A stretch of DNA of 64,000 bases from Streptomyces tagetis (lineage in GTDB: Bacteria; Actinomycetota; Actinomycetes; Streptomycetales; Streptomycetaceae): NCBI RefSeq assembly GCF_018069565.1, contig NZ_JAGPNL010000011.1:124001-188000 (forward strand), in the 5' to 3' direction. Under the pieces are notes generated by a model. It was not told the origin of the DNA, searched no databases, and worked only from the letters and a program-made list of their open reading frames with translations. Positions 16,820-24,992 of the stretch are shown here, piece by piece. Position 1 is the first letter of the stretch. Each line of letters opens with the position of its first letter. The position numbers and the translations under genes are program-made.

Positions 16820-16880
16820 CGATTCTCCTGGGGAGGGTGTCGGAGCCGGGCGTCGGGACGGCGGGCCGTCCGGGGCCCGT

Positions 16881-17768
16881 TCAGGCCCGCGCCACGTACT
16901 CCGTGAAGTCGGCGAAGAGCGACTCGGCGGTCATCGCCGAGCGGATGACCTCCTGCTCGCGGGCATGGCGGATCGCGGTGTCGAGGGTGGCCAGCAGGGT
17001 GTCGGTGACGCCGTACCGGACCACCGCCTCGCGGACCGTCCCGCCCGTCTCCGTCCTGGCCAGGTCGATGCCGCGCGTCAGCGCCTCGTAGACCGAGCGG
17101 ACGAGGTCGGGCCGCGCCTCCACCAGGTCGCGCGGGACCACGGCGAGGTGGTTGACCGGAATCCAGCCGTGCTCCCGGACGTGCTCCTCCTGCCGCGCCT
17201 GCCAGTCGGGGATCAGCGGCACGAGCCCGTCGACGTGATCCGCCGAACGCGCTCCCATCACCACGGCCGCGAGGTCCCCGGCGCGCAGCAGGTCGACGAG
17301 TCGGCCGTCGGTGCGCTCGACGTTCGCGGGTTCCTCCACGGAGGCGACGTGCGGTTCCTCCGTCGTCACCCAGGTGACGTCCCGTGAGGCGACGCCGTAC
17401 GTGTCGCTCAGCAGGCCCCGGACCCACAGCCCGGTGGTCTGGCTGTAGGCGCGCACCCCGACGCGGCGTCCCCGGAGATCGGCGGGGCCGATGCCGCCCT
17501 CCCAGGTCCAGATCGAGCGGTAGTGGTGGTTGCCGTGCAGCACGACGGGGAGGGCCACCACCGGCCGGCCGGCCTCGACGGCCTGGAGCAGGGTGGCCAG
17601 GGCGAGTTCGCACACGTCGTAGCGCAGCTCGCGCACCATCGGGGCGAACGCCCGGTGGATGGGCTCCACTTCGGCGAAGTCGAGTGCGCATCCTTGCGGT
17701 ACGACCGTGCCGTCCTTGAGGGCCCGGGTGTGGGCGTAGTCGCGGAGCGCGACCTTGAGCGGGTTCAC
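16881..17768 (-). CDS. 4,5-dihydroxyphthalate decarboxylase-like protein (paralogue 1)
   Basis: A 295-residue protein of the Pht5/PhtD family, which has a periplasmic-binding-protein fold but acts in the cytosol. Diagnostic segments are RELRYDVCELALATLLQA near residue 50 and RRVGVRAYSQTTGLWVRGLL near 100. Characterised members decarboxylate 4,5-dihydroxyphthalate to protocatechuate; other members are undefined. No signal peptide is present, arguing against a transport role. The start (GTG 17768) has no clear ribosome site and may be inexact. It is the first gene of the leftward operon, behind the promoter at 18095-18123. Confidence 0.7.
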   Translation of the reverse strand: MNPLKVALRDYAHTRALKDGTVVPQGCALDFAEVEPIHRAFAPMVRELRYDVCELALATLLQAVEAGRPVVALPVVLHGNHHYRSIWTWEGGIGPADLRGRRVGVRAYSQTTGLWVRGLLSDTYGVASRDVTWVTTEEPHVASVEEPANVERTDGRLVDLLRAGDLAAVVMGARSADHVDGLVPLIPDWQARQEEHVREHGWIPVNHLAVVPRDLVEARPDLVRSVYEALTRGIDLARTETGGTVREAVVRYGVTDTLLATLDTAIRHAREQEVIRSAMTAESLFADFTEYVARA

Positions 17769-18072
17769 GCGGGCACCGTCCCGCCCCGTCCGTCCCGCAC
17801 GCGGGCGCCGGTCGAACAGGAAGTGCTCATCTGCTGCCTCCGAGGTCTGTGAGGTGCACCAGTCCGGTCGACGCGCCCGTCCGCGCGGTCACTCGCGAGG
17901 AGGAGGGGAGGGGGGAGGCCGTGCGCCGCGTGGGGGGGGGGCGGCGGTTCGTCCGGGGCGGTGCGTGAGTGCTGAACTGCGACAGTGGTGCGCCCGATGC
18001 ACCTGGTGGAGCATCGTGGTCGGCTGAAATCATCTGCTGAAGCGGACCCGGCAACCTGCGGGAGATCCGAGA

Positions 18073-18123
18073 TTGTCGGACAAGCAGTGCCGGGAACGTA
18101 ACACCACCACCTTGGCGCTGCAA
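18073..18123 (-). promoter_or_regulatory. Leftward promoter with downstream operator
   Basis: On the minus strand: -35 TTGCAG (18123-18118), 17-bp spacer, -10 TACGTT (18100-18095), then operator TTGTCCGACAA (18083-18073) centred 19.5 bp past the -10 centre, covering the transcript start. The operator matches the FadR-type GntR consensus TNGTNNNACNA. Drives the decarboxylase-like/amidohydrolase/ABC operon. Confidence 0.75.
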
Positions 18124-18179
18124 GAAGTGTGCAGAAATAACCTCTACTTCCCCGAAGCAGTCGCCACCCCCTCGGTGGA

Positions 18180-18190
18180 TTGTTCGACAA
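18180..18190. promoter_or_regulatory. Upstream operator, left half
   Basis: TTGTTCGACAA, reading TTGTCGAACAATCC on the minus strand. Its centre (18185) is 107 bp from that of the operator at 18073-18083 (18078). Likely second site for the same GntR-type regulator. Confidence 0.65.
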
Positions 18191-18303
18191 CCGGGGCGGC
18201 CGGCCGGACCATGGGCTTCGGCGCATGCGGCGCGATCCCGTTGGTACGGCAGATGGTGCGAGCCGGGCGGCCACGAGGGCACCCTGAGGGACCCATCCAC
18301 TGT

Positions 18304-18314
18304 TTGTCCAACAA
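18304..18314. promoter_or_regulatory. Upstream operator, right half
   Basis: TTGTCCAACAATCC on the plus strand (palindromic core 18304-18314), almost identical to the left upstream site. Its centre (18309) is 107 bp from that of the operator at 18411-18421 (18416), the same spacing as the left pair. Confidence 0.65.
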
Positions 18315-18370
18315 TCCTGAGCCGCACAAGGTTGAGGCGGTGCCCTGAAGAGGGATTTCCTGCACCTACC

Positions 18371-18421
18371 TTGTCGGCACGAGGCAAGGGTGTTACGTTC
18401 CCGTCACCGGTTGTCCGACAA
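18371..18421 (+). promoter_or_regulatory. Rightward promoter with downstream operator
   Basis: -35 TTGTCG (18371-18376), 17-bp spacer, -10 TACGTT (18394-18399), then operator TTGTCCGACAA (18411-18421) centred 19.5 bp past the -10 centre. This is an inverted near-copy of the leftward promoter, and flanking bases such as ATTTC and TGCAC before the -35 are also shared. Drives the catabolic operon from 18589. Confidence 0.75.
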
Positions 18422-18588
18422 TGCATGCGACGCCTGGTCGCAGGGCGACTGATCCGGAACGGCAGCGGCCGTCCAGGCACCCCGACCGGCCCGCGACGAA
18501 CCGCCGGCCGGCACATCAGCCCGCCACGCCGCCGCGCCGTCCTCTCCTTCCCACGACGCCACGCCCGCCGCCGAGTGAGGTTCATGCC

Positions 18589-19236
18589 TTGATATCGATC
18601 ACGGAAGAGATCGCCGTACCCAGTCCTCCCGACCGCGTGTGGGAGGTCATCTCCAACCCCTCGGACGTCGTGTCCTGCATCGGCGGTGCCGAGCTGGGGG
18701 CCTCCCACGACGACGGGTCGTTCGACGCGACGCTCGCCATCAGGTTCGGGGGCATCCGGGTCAAGTTCGCCGCCCGGGTCACCCTGGACCTCGACGAACC
18801 CGCGCGTGAGGGCCGCCTCTCGGCCCGCGGCAAGGACGGCCAGGGCGCCACCCGCTTCAGCGCCCAGGCCACCTTCCGGGTCGTCCCCGGAGAAGCACCC
18901 GGCACCTCGCTGGTCGCCTGCGACGGCGAGATCAAGCTCAACGGCAAGCTCGCCAGGCTGATCGAGTCGGGCGCGGGCGTGGTGGTCTCCAAGATGACCA
19001 AGGAGTTCACCGACGAACTCGTCCGCCTCTGCGCCGGGCCGGGCGAGCCGCCCACGGCCCCGCCCGCCGAACCGGCGCCGGCGACCGCCCCCTCGCACCC
19101 GGCACCGGCCCGCCCGGCCGGCCTGCTGGCCCGTCTGCGCGCGTGGTGGGAGAAGCGCAGGGCCCGGCGCTCACCGGCCGCGTCCCACCCGGTCCACCCC
19201 TCCGACGAATCTCTAGGCCAAGGAGGCCGGCGATGA
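18589..19236 (+). CDS. CoxG-like SRPBCC-fold protein
   Basis: A 215-residue protein. Residues 1-150 (ISITEEIAVPSPPDRVWEVI, SFDATLAIRFGGIRVKFAAR) match the carbon-monoxide-dehydrogenase subunit G branch of the SRPBCC superfamily, which has a deep hydrophobic pocket. A Pro/Ala linker and a basic amphipathic tail (LLARLRAWWEKRRARR) suggest membrane association. No CO-dehydrogenase genes are nearby, so a CODH role is unlikely; ligand binding or anchoring of another enzyme is inferred. The TTG at 18589 is chosen because GAGG is 8 nt upstream and no in-frame ATG/GTG fits. Overlaps the next gene in ATGA. Confidence 0.65.
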   Translation: MISITEEIAVPSPPDRVWEVISNPSDVVSCIGGAELGASHDDGSFDATLAIRFGGIRVKFAARVTLDLDEPAREGRLSARGKDGQGATRFSAQATFRVVPGEAPGTSLVACDGEIKLNGKLARLIESGAGVVVSKMTKEFTDELVRLCAGPGEPPTAPPAEPAPATAPSHPAPARPAGLLARLRAWWEKRRARRSPAASHPVHPSDESLGQGGRR

Positions 19237-20093
19237 CGACGTCCAGGCTCAACAAGGTGATCGGCACACTCGCCGAGGGCAAGCACGTCTTCGCGACGTT
19301 CGCTGCCGCGGACCCGGCTTCCGCCATCGAACTCGGCACCACCGACTACGACGCGGTGGTGTTCGAGATGGAACACAAGCCCTGGGACATCAACGCGCTC
19401 CGGGACAGCTTCCAGTACCTCCTCAACCGGCGCCGCGTCTTCGAGGCGGACAGCCTCGCGCCGGCCGTCACCCCGCTGGTCCGCATCCCCGCCAACGGCG
19501 CCGAGAAGGCGCAGTGGCACGCCAAGCAGGCACTCGACCTCGGCGCGTTCGGCATCGTCTGGCCGCACATCTCCACCGTGGACGAGGCCCGCAACGCCGT
19601 CGCCGCCTGCCGTTACCCGCGGCTGCCCGACGCCCCCCGGTACGAGCCGGCGGGTCTGCGCGGCGACGGCCCGCACGCGGCGACGCGCTACTGGGGCATC
19701 CCGAACACCGAGTACTACGCGCGGGCCGACGTGTGGCCGCTCGCCCCCGACGGCGAGATCCTCGTCGGCCTCATGATCGAGGACCAGCTCGGCATCGAGA
19801 ACCTGCCGGACATCCTCGACCGGGTGCCGGGAATCGGCCTGATCCTCATCGGCGAGGGCGACATGAGCCAGGAGCTGGGAGTCCCCCGCCAGTACGAACA
19901 CCCCCGCGTCCTCGAATGCAAGCGGCGCATCCTCGACATCTGCCGGGAGCGCGGCGTCGCCGTGGGCCACCCCCACGTGACCGCGGACAACGTCGAGCGG
20001 GTGCTCGACGACGGCTACCGGTTCCTGATGTCGGCGCCCGTACGCACCTACCCCGGCCTGGACAGGGGCCGGGAACTGACCGGCCGCGGCTGA
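19233..20093 (+). CDS. HpcH/HpaI-family aldolase
   Basis: A 286-residue class II, metal-dependent aldolase/citrate-lyase-type TIM barrel. Visible features: VVFEMEHKPWDINALR (the Glu/Asp strand), PLVRIPANGAEKAQWHAKQALDLGA cut as PLVRIP near residue 85 and LDLGAFGIVWPHI near 105, and VGLMIEDQLGIENL with the metal-ligand Glu. The family cleaves 4-hydroxy-2-oxo acids to pyruvate plus an aldehyde or oxo acid. In this context it could split 4-carboxy-4-hydroxy-2-oxoadipate to pyruvate and oxaloacetate, the step after LigJ. AAGGAGG precedes ATG 19233, which overlaps the upstream stop. Confidence 0.75.
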   Translation: MTTSRLNKVIGTLAEGKHVFATFAAADPASAIELGTTDYDAVVFEMEHKPWDINALRDSFQYLLNRRRVFEADSLAPAVTPLVRIPANGAEKAQWHAKQALDLGAFGIVWPHISTVDEARNAVAACRYPRLPDAPRYEPAGLRGDGPHAATRYWGIPNTEYYARADVWPLAPDGEILVGLMIEDQLGIENLPDILDRVPGIGLILIGEGDMSQELGVPRQYEHPRVLECKRRILDICRERGVAVGHPHVTADNVERVLDDGYRFLMSAPVRTYPGLDRGRELTGRG

Positions 20094-20231
20094 CGGCACG
20101 CCCGGACCCGACCGAATCAGACCGGACCGAATCGGACTAAACCACGCCGAATCGGACTGGACCAGACCGGATCGGACCGGACCGGGTCCGCGCGACCACA
20201 CCCCGCGTCACCACGAGTTTCGGAGCAATCC
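20094..20231 (+). repeat. Intergenic run of CCGAATCGGAC-like short repeats
   Basis: Between aldolase and hydratase genes, 20105-20185 consists of imperfect GACCGAATCGGAC/GACCGGATCGGAC units, many containing the palindrome CCGAATCGG-like core. No gene. It may fold into small hairpins that tune expression within the operon; no operator of the 18.1-18.4 kb type is seen. Confidence 0.45.
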
Positions 20232-21302
20232 ATGATCATCGACTGCCATGGTCACTTCACCACGGCGCCGCCCGCCCTGGGCGAGTGGCGGACCCGACAG
20301 ATCCGCGCCTACGAGGAGACCGGCGCCCGCGTCTCGCCCGACGAACTGCGCATCGGCGACGACGAGATCCGTGCGGTCATCGAGAACGGCCAGCTCAAGT
20401 TGCAGAAGGAGCGCGGCACCGATCTGACGCTCTTCTCGCCGGGCGCGGGCAAGATGGCCCACCACTACGGCGACGAGCGGACCAGCCTGGACTGGTCCCG
20501 GGTGACCAACGACCTGATCGCCCGGGTGTGCGGCCTCTTCCCCGGGCGGTTCGTGGGGGTGTGCCAGCTCCCGCAGTCCCCGGGCGACGCGCTCGCCGCC
20601 TCCGTACGCAACTCCGTCACCGAACTGGAGCGGTGCGTCGAGGAGCTGGGCTTCGTCGGCTGCCTGCTCAACCCCGATCCGTCGGACGGGTACTACCAGG
20701 CCCCGCCGCTCACCGACCGCGTCTACTACCCGCTGTACGAGAAGATGGTCGAGCTCGGTGTCCCCGCCATGATCCACGTCGCGATGTCGAGGAACCCGGC
20801 GCTGCACGGCACCTGCGCCCACTACCTCGCCGGCGACACCGCCGCGTTCATGCAGCTCTGCCTCTCGGACCTGTTCACGGACTTCCCCGAGCTGCAGTTC
20901 GTCCTGCCGCACGGCGGGGGCGCCGTTCCCTACCACTGGGGCCGCTACCGGGGCGTCATGCTGGACCGGGGCCGTCCGCCGCTGGAGGAGTCGATCCTGC
21001 CCAACGTCTCCTTCGACACCTGCGTGTACGACCGGCGCGGCATGCAGTTGCTGCTGGACAACGTTCCCGTCCGGAACGTCCTGTTCGCCTCGGAGATGAT
21101 CGGCGCGGTGCGCAGCGTGGACCCGGAGACCGGGCGGCGGTTCGACGACACCAAGTTCACGATCGACTCCCTCGGCACGCTGAGCGACTCCGACCGGCAG
21201 GCGGTCTACGGAGGCAACGCGCTGCGGGTCTTCTCCCGTCTCGACAGTGTCCTGAAGGCCCGTACGACCGCCACGGCAGCGGTGAAGGAGGAGCAGAAGT
21301 GA
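20232..21302 (+). CDS. LigJ-like 4-oxalomesaconate hydratase
   Basis: A 356-residue amidohydrolase-2 protein. It opens MIIDCHGHFTTAPPALGEWR, continues with KERGTDLTLFSPGAGKMAHH, LPQSPG, NPDPSDGYYQAPPLTDR and VLPHGGGAVPYHWGR, and has NVLFASEMIGAVR; this run closely follows what I recall of LigJ of the protocatechuate 4,5-cleavage pathway. LigJ hydrates 4-oxalomesaconate to 4-carboxy-4-hydroxy-2-oxoadipate using a metal held by HxH (His6, His8) and later histidines. Its neighbours are a LigI-like lactonase and an HpcH-type aldolase, the steps before and after. The stop overlaps the next start (GTGA). Confidence 0.8.
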   Translation: MIIDCHGHFTTAPPALGEWRTRQIRAYEETGARVSPDELRIGDDEIRAVIENGQLKLQKERGTDLTLFSPGAGKMAHHYGDERTSLDWSRVTNDLIARVCGLFPGRFVGVCQLPQSPGDALAASVRNSVTELERCVEELGFVGCLLNPDPSDGYYQAPPLTDRVYYPLYEKMVELGVPAMIHVAMSRNPALHGTCAHYLAGDTAAFMQLCLSDLFTDFPELQFVLPHGGGAVPYHWGRYRGVMLDRGRPPLEESILPNVSFDTCVYDRRGMQLLLDNVPVRNVLFASEMIGAVRSVDPETGRRFDDTKFTIDSLGTLSDSDRQAVYGGNALRVFSRLDSVLKARTTATAAVKEEQK

Positions 21303-22954
21303 AGGTCTACGAAGCACTCGCCGAGGCGTTCGTCCGGGAGGGCACCAGCGACGTCTTCGGCATGATGGGCGACGCCAACATGCACTGGATGAACGCGCTC
21401 GCCGAGCGCGGCGTCCGGTTGTACGAGGTGCGGCACGAGGGTTCCGGCCTCGGCATGGCGGACGGCTGGGCCCGCGGAGCGGGGCAGCCCGGCGTGGTCA
21501 CCACGACCAGCGGTCCCGGAGTCGCGCAACTGGCCACCTCCATGATCGTGGCCAGCCGGGCGGGCACCCCCCTCGTCGCCTTCTGCGGCGAGGTGACGCT
21601 CGGCGACGACAGCGCGGTGCAATACCTCGACCAGCGGCGCTTCGCCGAGGCGATCGAGTGCGAGTTCATCCACGTGGCCCGGCCCGAAGCGGCCCAGGAG
21701 GCCGTGCGGCGGGCCTTCTACCTGGCCCGGACCGAGTCCAGGCCGGTGATGATCAGCGCGCCCGTCGACGTCCAGCTCGCCGAACTCGACGACTACGACG
21801 AGGACTACGAGCCGTCCACCACCCTGATCTCACGCCCCCGGATGCTGCCCGACCCGGACGCCGTGCGGGCCGCCCGCGACCTGGTCCAGAACGCGGAGCG
21901 CGTCGTGATCATCGCGGGCCGCGGGGCGCGCAAGGCCGACGCCGGCGAGGAGATCCTCGCCCTCCAGGAGCGGACGGGCGCCCTGCTGGCCACCACCCTC
22001 CAGGCGAAGAACTGGCTGTGCGACCGCACCGACTTCCACGTCGGGCTCTCCGGCCTGTTCGGCGACAAGGCGTCCATGGAGCTGCTCCAGGAGGCCGACT
22101 GCGTCATCGCGGTGGGCGCCAGCCTGAACCACTACACGATCGAGAGCGGCTACCTCTACCCCGAGGCCAAGTACGTCCACATCGACACCGCCCCGCACCT
22201 GGTGATGGGCAACGGCAAGGCGGCCGACTGCCACCTCCAGGCCGACGCGGTCACCGCGCTCGCCCTGCTGACCGAGGAACTCGACGCAGGGTCCGTACGG
22301 CTGGAGGGCTACCACACCGACGACGTCCGGCAGCGGCTGACGGCCCGGCTCCAGCCGCCGGCCGAGTACGTGCGCGAGCCCGGACTGCTCGACCCGCGGG
22401 AGGCGATCTGGATACTCGACCGCGAACTCCCGGGCGAGATGGGCCTGGTACTGGGCAGCGGGCACCAGACCGACTTCGGGACCATGCTCTTCCAGCGCTC
22501 CCGCGACGTCCTCTCCAACTACGGCATGTTCGGCGCCATCGGCCAGGCCCCGCTGATCGCCCTGGGCCAGATGATCGCCAACGGCAACCGGCCCGGCTTC
22601 GTCGTGGAGGGCGACGCCAGCTTCCTCATGCACCTGTCCGAGTTCGAGACGGCGTGCCGGTACGACGTCCCCCTGCTGGTCGTGGTGATGAACGACCAGG
22701 GCCTCGGCGCCGAGTACCACAAGGCCAAGGCGATGAAGCTGGACCCGGACCTGGCGACCATCTCCACACCCGAACTCGGCCGCGTGGCCGAGGCGCTCGG
22801 CGGCGGCGGGGCCACGGTCCGCTCCGCGCGGGAACTGCGGGAGGCGCTGGCGGAGTACGTGAGCAACCCCCGGCCCACCGTGATCGACGTCCGCATCACC
22901 CGCCAGGTGCTGAGCACGCCGTACCGCCGCATCCAGTACGGCGAGGACGTGTGA
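21299..22954 (+). CDS. ThDP-dependent enzyme (acetolactate synthase/decarboxylase-like)
   Basis: A 551-residue three-domain thiamine-diphosphate enzyme. The N-terminal PYR domain has FGMMGDANMHW and the catalytic Glu47 (EVRHEG); a central domain carries VVIIAGRGARKAD; the PP domain holds the ThDP/Mg motif from GDAS (438) to NDQ (465-467). Relatives include acetolactate synthase, benzoylformate decarboxylase and sulfopyruvate or phosphonopyruvate decarboxylases. A 2-oxo-acid decarboxylation or carboligation is expected; the exact substrate is unknown. GTG 21299 overlaps the hydratase stop and has AAGGAGGAG upstream. Confidence 0.8.
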   Translation: MKVYEALAEAFVREGTSDVFGMMGDANMHWMNALAERGVRLYEVRHEGSGLGMADGWARGAGQPGVVTTTSGPGVAQLATSMIVASRAGTPLVAFCGEVTLGDDSAVQYLDQRRFAEAIECEFIHVARPEAAQEAVRRAFYLARTESRPVMISAPVDVQLAELDDYDEDYEPSTTLISRPRMLPDPDAVRAARDLVQNAERVVIIAGRGARKADAGEEILALQERTGALLATTLQAKNWLCDRTDFHVGLSGLFGDKASMELLQEADCVIAVGASLNHYTIESGYLYPEAKYVHIDTAPHLVMGNGKAADCHLQADAVTALALLTEELDAGSVRLEGYHTDDVRQRLTARLQPPAEYVREPGLLDPREAIWILDRELPGEMGLVLGSGHQTDFGTMLFQRSRDVLSNYGMFGAIGQAPLIALGQMIANGNRPGFVVEGDASFLMHLSEFETACRYDVPLLVVVMNDQGLGAEYHKAKAMKLDPDLATISTPELGRVAEALGGGGATVRSARELREALAEYVSNPRPTVIDVRITRQVLSTPYRRIQYGEDV

Positions 22955-23006
22955 GCGCGGCCGGACGAACACGACGACACCGCAACACACGGACGAGGAG
23001 AGACGG

Positions 23007-23885
23007 ATGAAGTTGGTGCTCGGCCGCGACGACCTCGCGGCTGCCGCGGTGGCGGCCGTACGCGAGACGGGAACGGAACCGGAGCGGGTCGCCGTCAAAC
23101 CGGTGCACAAAGCCTCCCGAGGCTTCGTGAACGAGTCCCGCGCGGACCTGTGCGAAGTGGCCATCGTGACCGTCCTCCAGGCCGTCGCCCACGACAAGCC
23201 CGTGCTGCTCCTGCCGGTCACCACGCTCGGCCGCCACCAGCACCAGACCCTGGTGACCCTCGGCAAGCTGTCGGTCGCCGACGTGGAGGGACACAGCGTC
23301 GGGGTCCGCTCCTGGAGCCAGACCACCGGCGTGTGGATGCGCGGCTTCCTCACCGAGCAGTACGGCGTCGACCTGCGCAAGGCGCAGTGGACGACGTACG
23401 AGGACAGCCACGTCGACGGAGCCCACGACCCGGCCTGGGTCCGGCGGGCACCGGAGGGGGCCAGGCTGCCGGCGGACTTCCTGGAAGGCCGCCTCGACTT
23501 CGGGATCATGGGCAACGAGCTCCCCTCCGACGACCGCATCCGCACGGCCGTCGCCGACGCCCGCGAGAGCGCCGAACAGTGGTCCCGGGACCAGGGGTTC
23601 GTCCCGGTCAACCATGTGGTCGGCGTCTCCGGACAGGCCGCCGCGGAACACCCCGCCGCCGTCCTCGCCGCCTACGACGCCCTGCGCTCGACGCTCCGGG
23701 CCGAGGCCGAGCCGGGACCGGTGCCCCTGCACCCGGTGGGCTTCGAGGCCCTGCGCGGCGCCTTCACCAAGGCAGCCGCCTACGCCCTGGAGCAGGGCGT
23801 GATCCCGCGGGCCGTGGACTACGACGAACTGGTCGACCGGTCCTGCGCGGCGCTCGGCGTACCACCGGCCCGCCTCGGCGGCTGA
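23007..23885 (+). CDS. 4,5-dihydroxyphthalate decarboxylase-like protein (paralogue 2)
   Basis: A 292-residue Pht5-family protein with SRADLCEVAIVTVLQAVAHD near residue 45 and HSVGVRSWSQTTGVWMRGFL near 95, matching the two signature blocks of paralogues 1 and 3. It is the most divergent of the three: the N-terminus is shortened and the block after the second signature differs (EGRLDFGIMGNELPSDDR). No signal peptide. It could be a catalytically altered subunit or an enzyme for a related acid. GAGGAGAGACGG precedes ATG 23007; 52 nt after the ThDP gene. Confidence 0.65.
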   Translation: MKLVLGRDDLAAAAVAAVRETGTEPERVAVKPVHKASRGFVNESRADLCEVAIVTVLQAVAHDKPVLLLPVTTLGRHQHQTLVTLGKLSVADVEGHSVGVRSWSQTTGVWMRGFLTEQYGVDLRKAQWTTYEDSHVDGAHDPAWVRRAPEGARLPADFLEGRLDFGIMGNELPSDDRIRTAVADARESAEQWSRDQGFVPVNHVVGVSGQAAAEHPAAVLAAYDALRSTLRAEAEPGPVPLHPVGFEALRGAFTKAAAYALEQGVIPRAVDYDELVDRSCAALGVPPARLGG

Positions 23886-23935
23886 GCCGGCGGCGCACGG
23901 ACGGCCCCACCCCCGCAGACAGACGAGGAGAGACG

Positions 23936-24919
23936 ATGACGGACAAGCTCACGATGGTCCTGGGCGACTACCCGCACGCCGGGCCGCTGCTGGACGGCGA
24001 CATCACGATGGAGGGGTACGCGGTCGAGCCGGTGGAGGTCGCACCGGTCATCGGCGCCTACCGCCGGATGATCCGCGACCTGGAGTTCGACGTGTGCGAA
24101 CTGGCGCCGGTGTCCTACCTGATGGCACGCCAGGCAGGCGTCGAACTGACCGCGGTGCCGGTCTTCCTCAACCGGCGCTTCCACCACGGCGACGTGCAGT
24201 GCGCCGCCCACTCCGGCATCCGCGTGCCGAAGGACCTGGAGGGACGCCGGATCGGCGTCCGGGCGTACTCCGTGAGCACGGGGGTGTGGGTGCGCGGCGT
24301 GCTGCGCGACGAGTACGGCGTGGACATCGACACCATCACCTGGGTGGTGGACGACGACGACCACGTCGAGGGCCGCGTCCCGTCCAACGTCGAGCGGGTC
24401 ACCGACGGACGCTCGCTGGCCGAGCTGCTGCGCACCGGGGAGATCGACGCCGCCCTGACCGGCAACGCCGGCACCGGGCGGGCGGGCGCCCCCCGGGCGG
24501 GCTGGTCGGCGGCGACCGAAGCCGAGCCGGCCGACGACGGCCCGTACCCCCTCTTCCCCGAGGCCGCGACCGTCGCCGTGGACTGCTACCTGCGGACCGG
24601 CGTCTACCCGCTGCACTCGGTGGTCTCGGTCCGCTCCGAGCTGGTGGCGCGCGACCCCGAGCTGCCGACCCGGCTGTACACGGCGTTCGCGCGGAGCAAG
24701 AGCCGCCATCTCGCCGACCGGCCCGACTGGGCCGCGACCCCCCGACTGGCCCGCCAGCAGCGGCAGATCGGCGCGGACCCGGTCCCCTACGGCATCAAGT
24801 CCAACGAGCCGAGCCTCACCGCGATGGTGCGGTTCGCCGAGGACCAGGGTCTGCTCGACCCCGGTTTCCCCTCCGACCCGGCGGCGCTCTTCGCCCCCGG
24901 CGACTACCCGGACGCCTGA
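23936..24919 (+). CDS. 4,5-dihydroxyphthalate decarboxylase-like protein (paralogue 3)
   Basis: A 327-residue Pht5-family protein and the closest of the three to the usual family length and N-terminus (LTMVLGDYPHAGPLLDGDI). Signature blocks: LEFDVCELAPVSYLMARQA near residue 50 and RRIGVRAYSVSTGVWVRGVL near 103, then YGIKSNEPSL near the C-terminus, a family-typical segment. Pht5 decarboxylates 4,5-dihydroxyphthalate to protocatechuate without a cofactor I can identify. Most likely the active decarboxylase of the locus. GAGGAGAGACG precedes ATG 23936. Confidence 0.75.
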   Translation: MTDKLTMVLGDYPHAGPLLDGDITMEGYAVEPVEVAPVIGAYRRMIRDLEFDVCELAPVSYLMARQAGVELTAVPVFLNRRFHHGDVQCAAHSGIRVPKDLEGRRIGVRAYSVSTGVWVRGVLRDEYGVDIDTITWVVDDDDHVEGRVPSNVERVTDGRSLAELLRTGEIDAALTGNAGTGRAGAPRAGWSAATEAEPADDGPYPLFPEAATVAVDCYLRTGVYPLHSVVSVRSELVARDPELPTRLYTAFARSKSRHLADRPDWAATPRLARQQRQIGADPVPYGIKSNEPSLTAMVRFAEDQGLLDPGFPSDPAALFAPGDYPDA

Positions 24920-24992
24920 GCCGGGCGGCCCGCACCCCGGCCGGCCCGCACCAGAACCGAAGACAGACACCCCCAGAGGAAAGGCATCCCCC

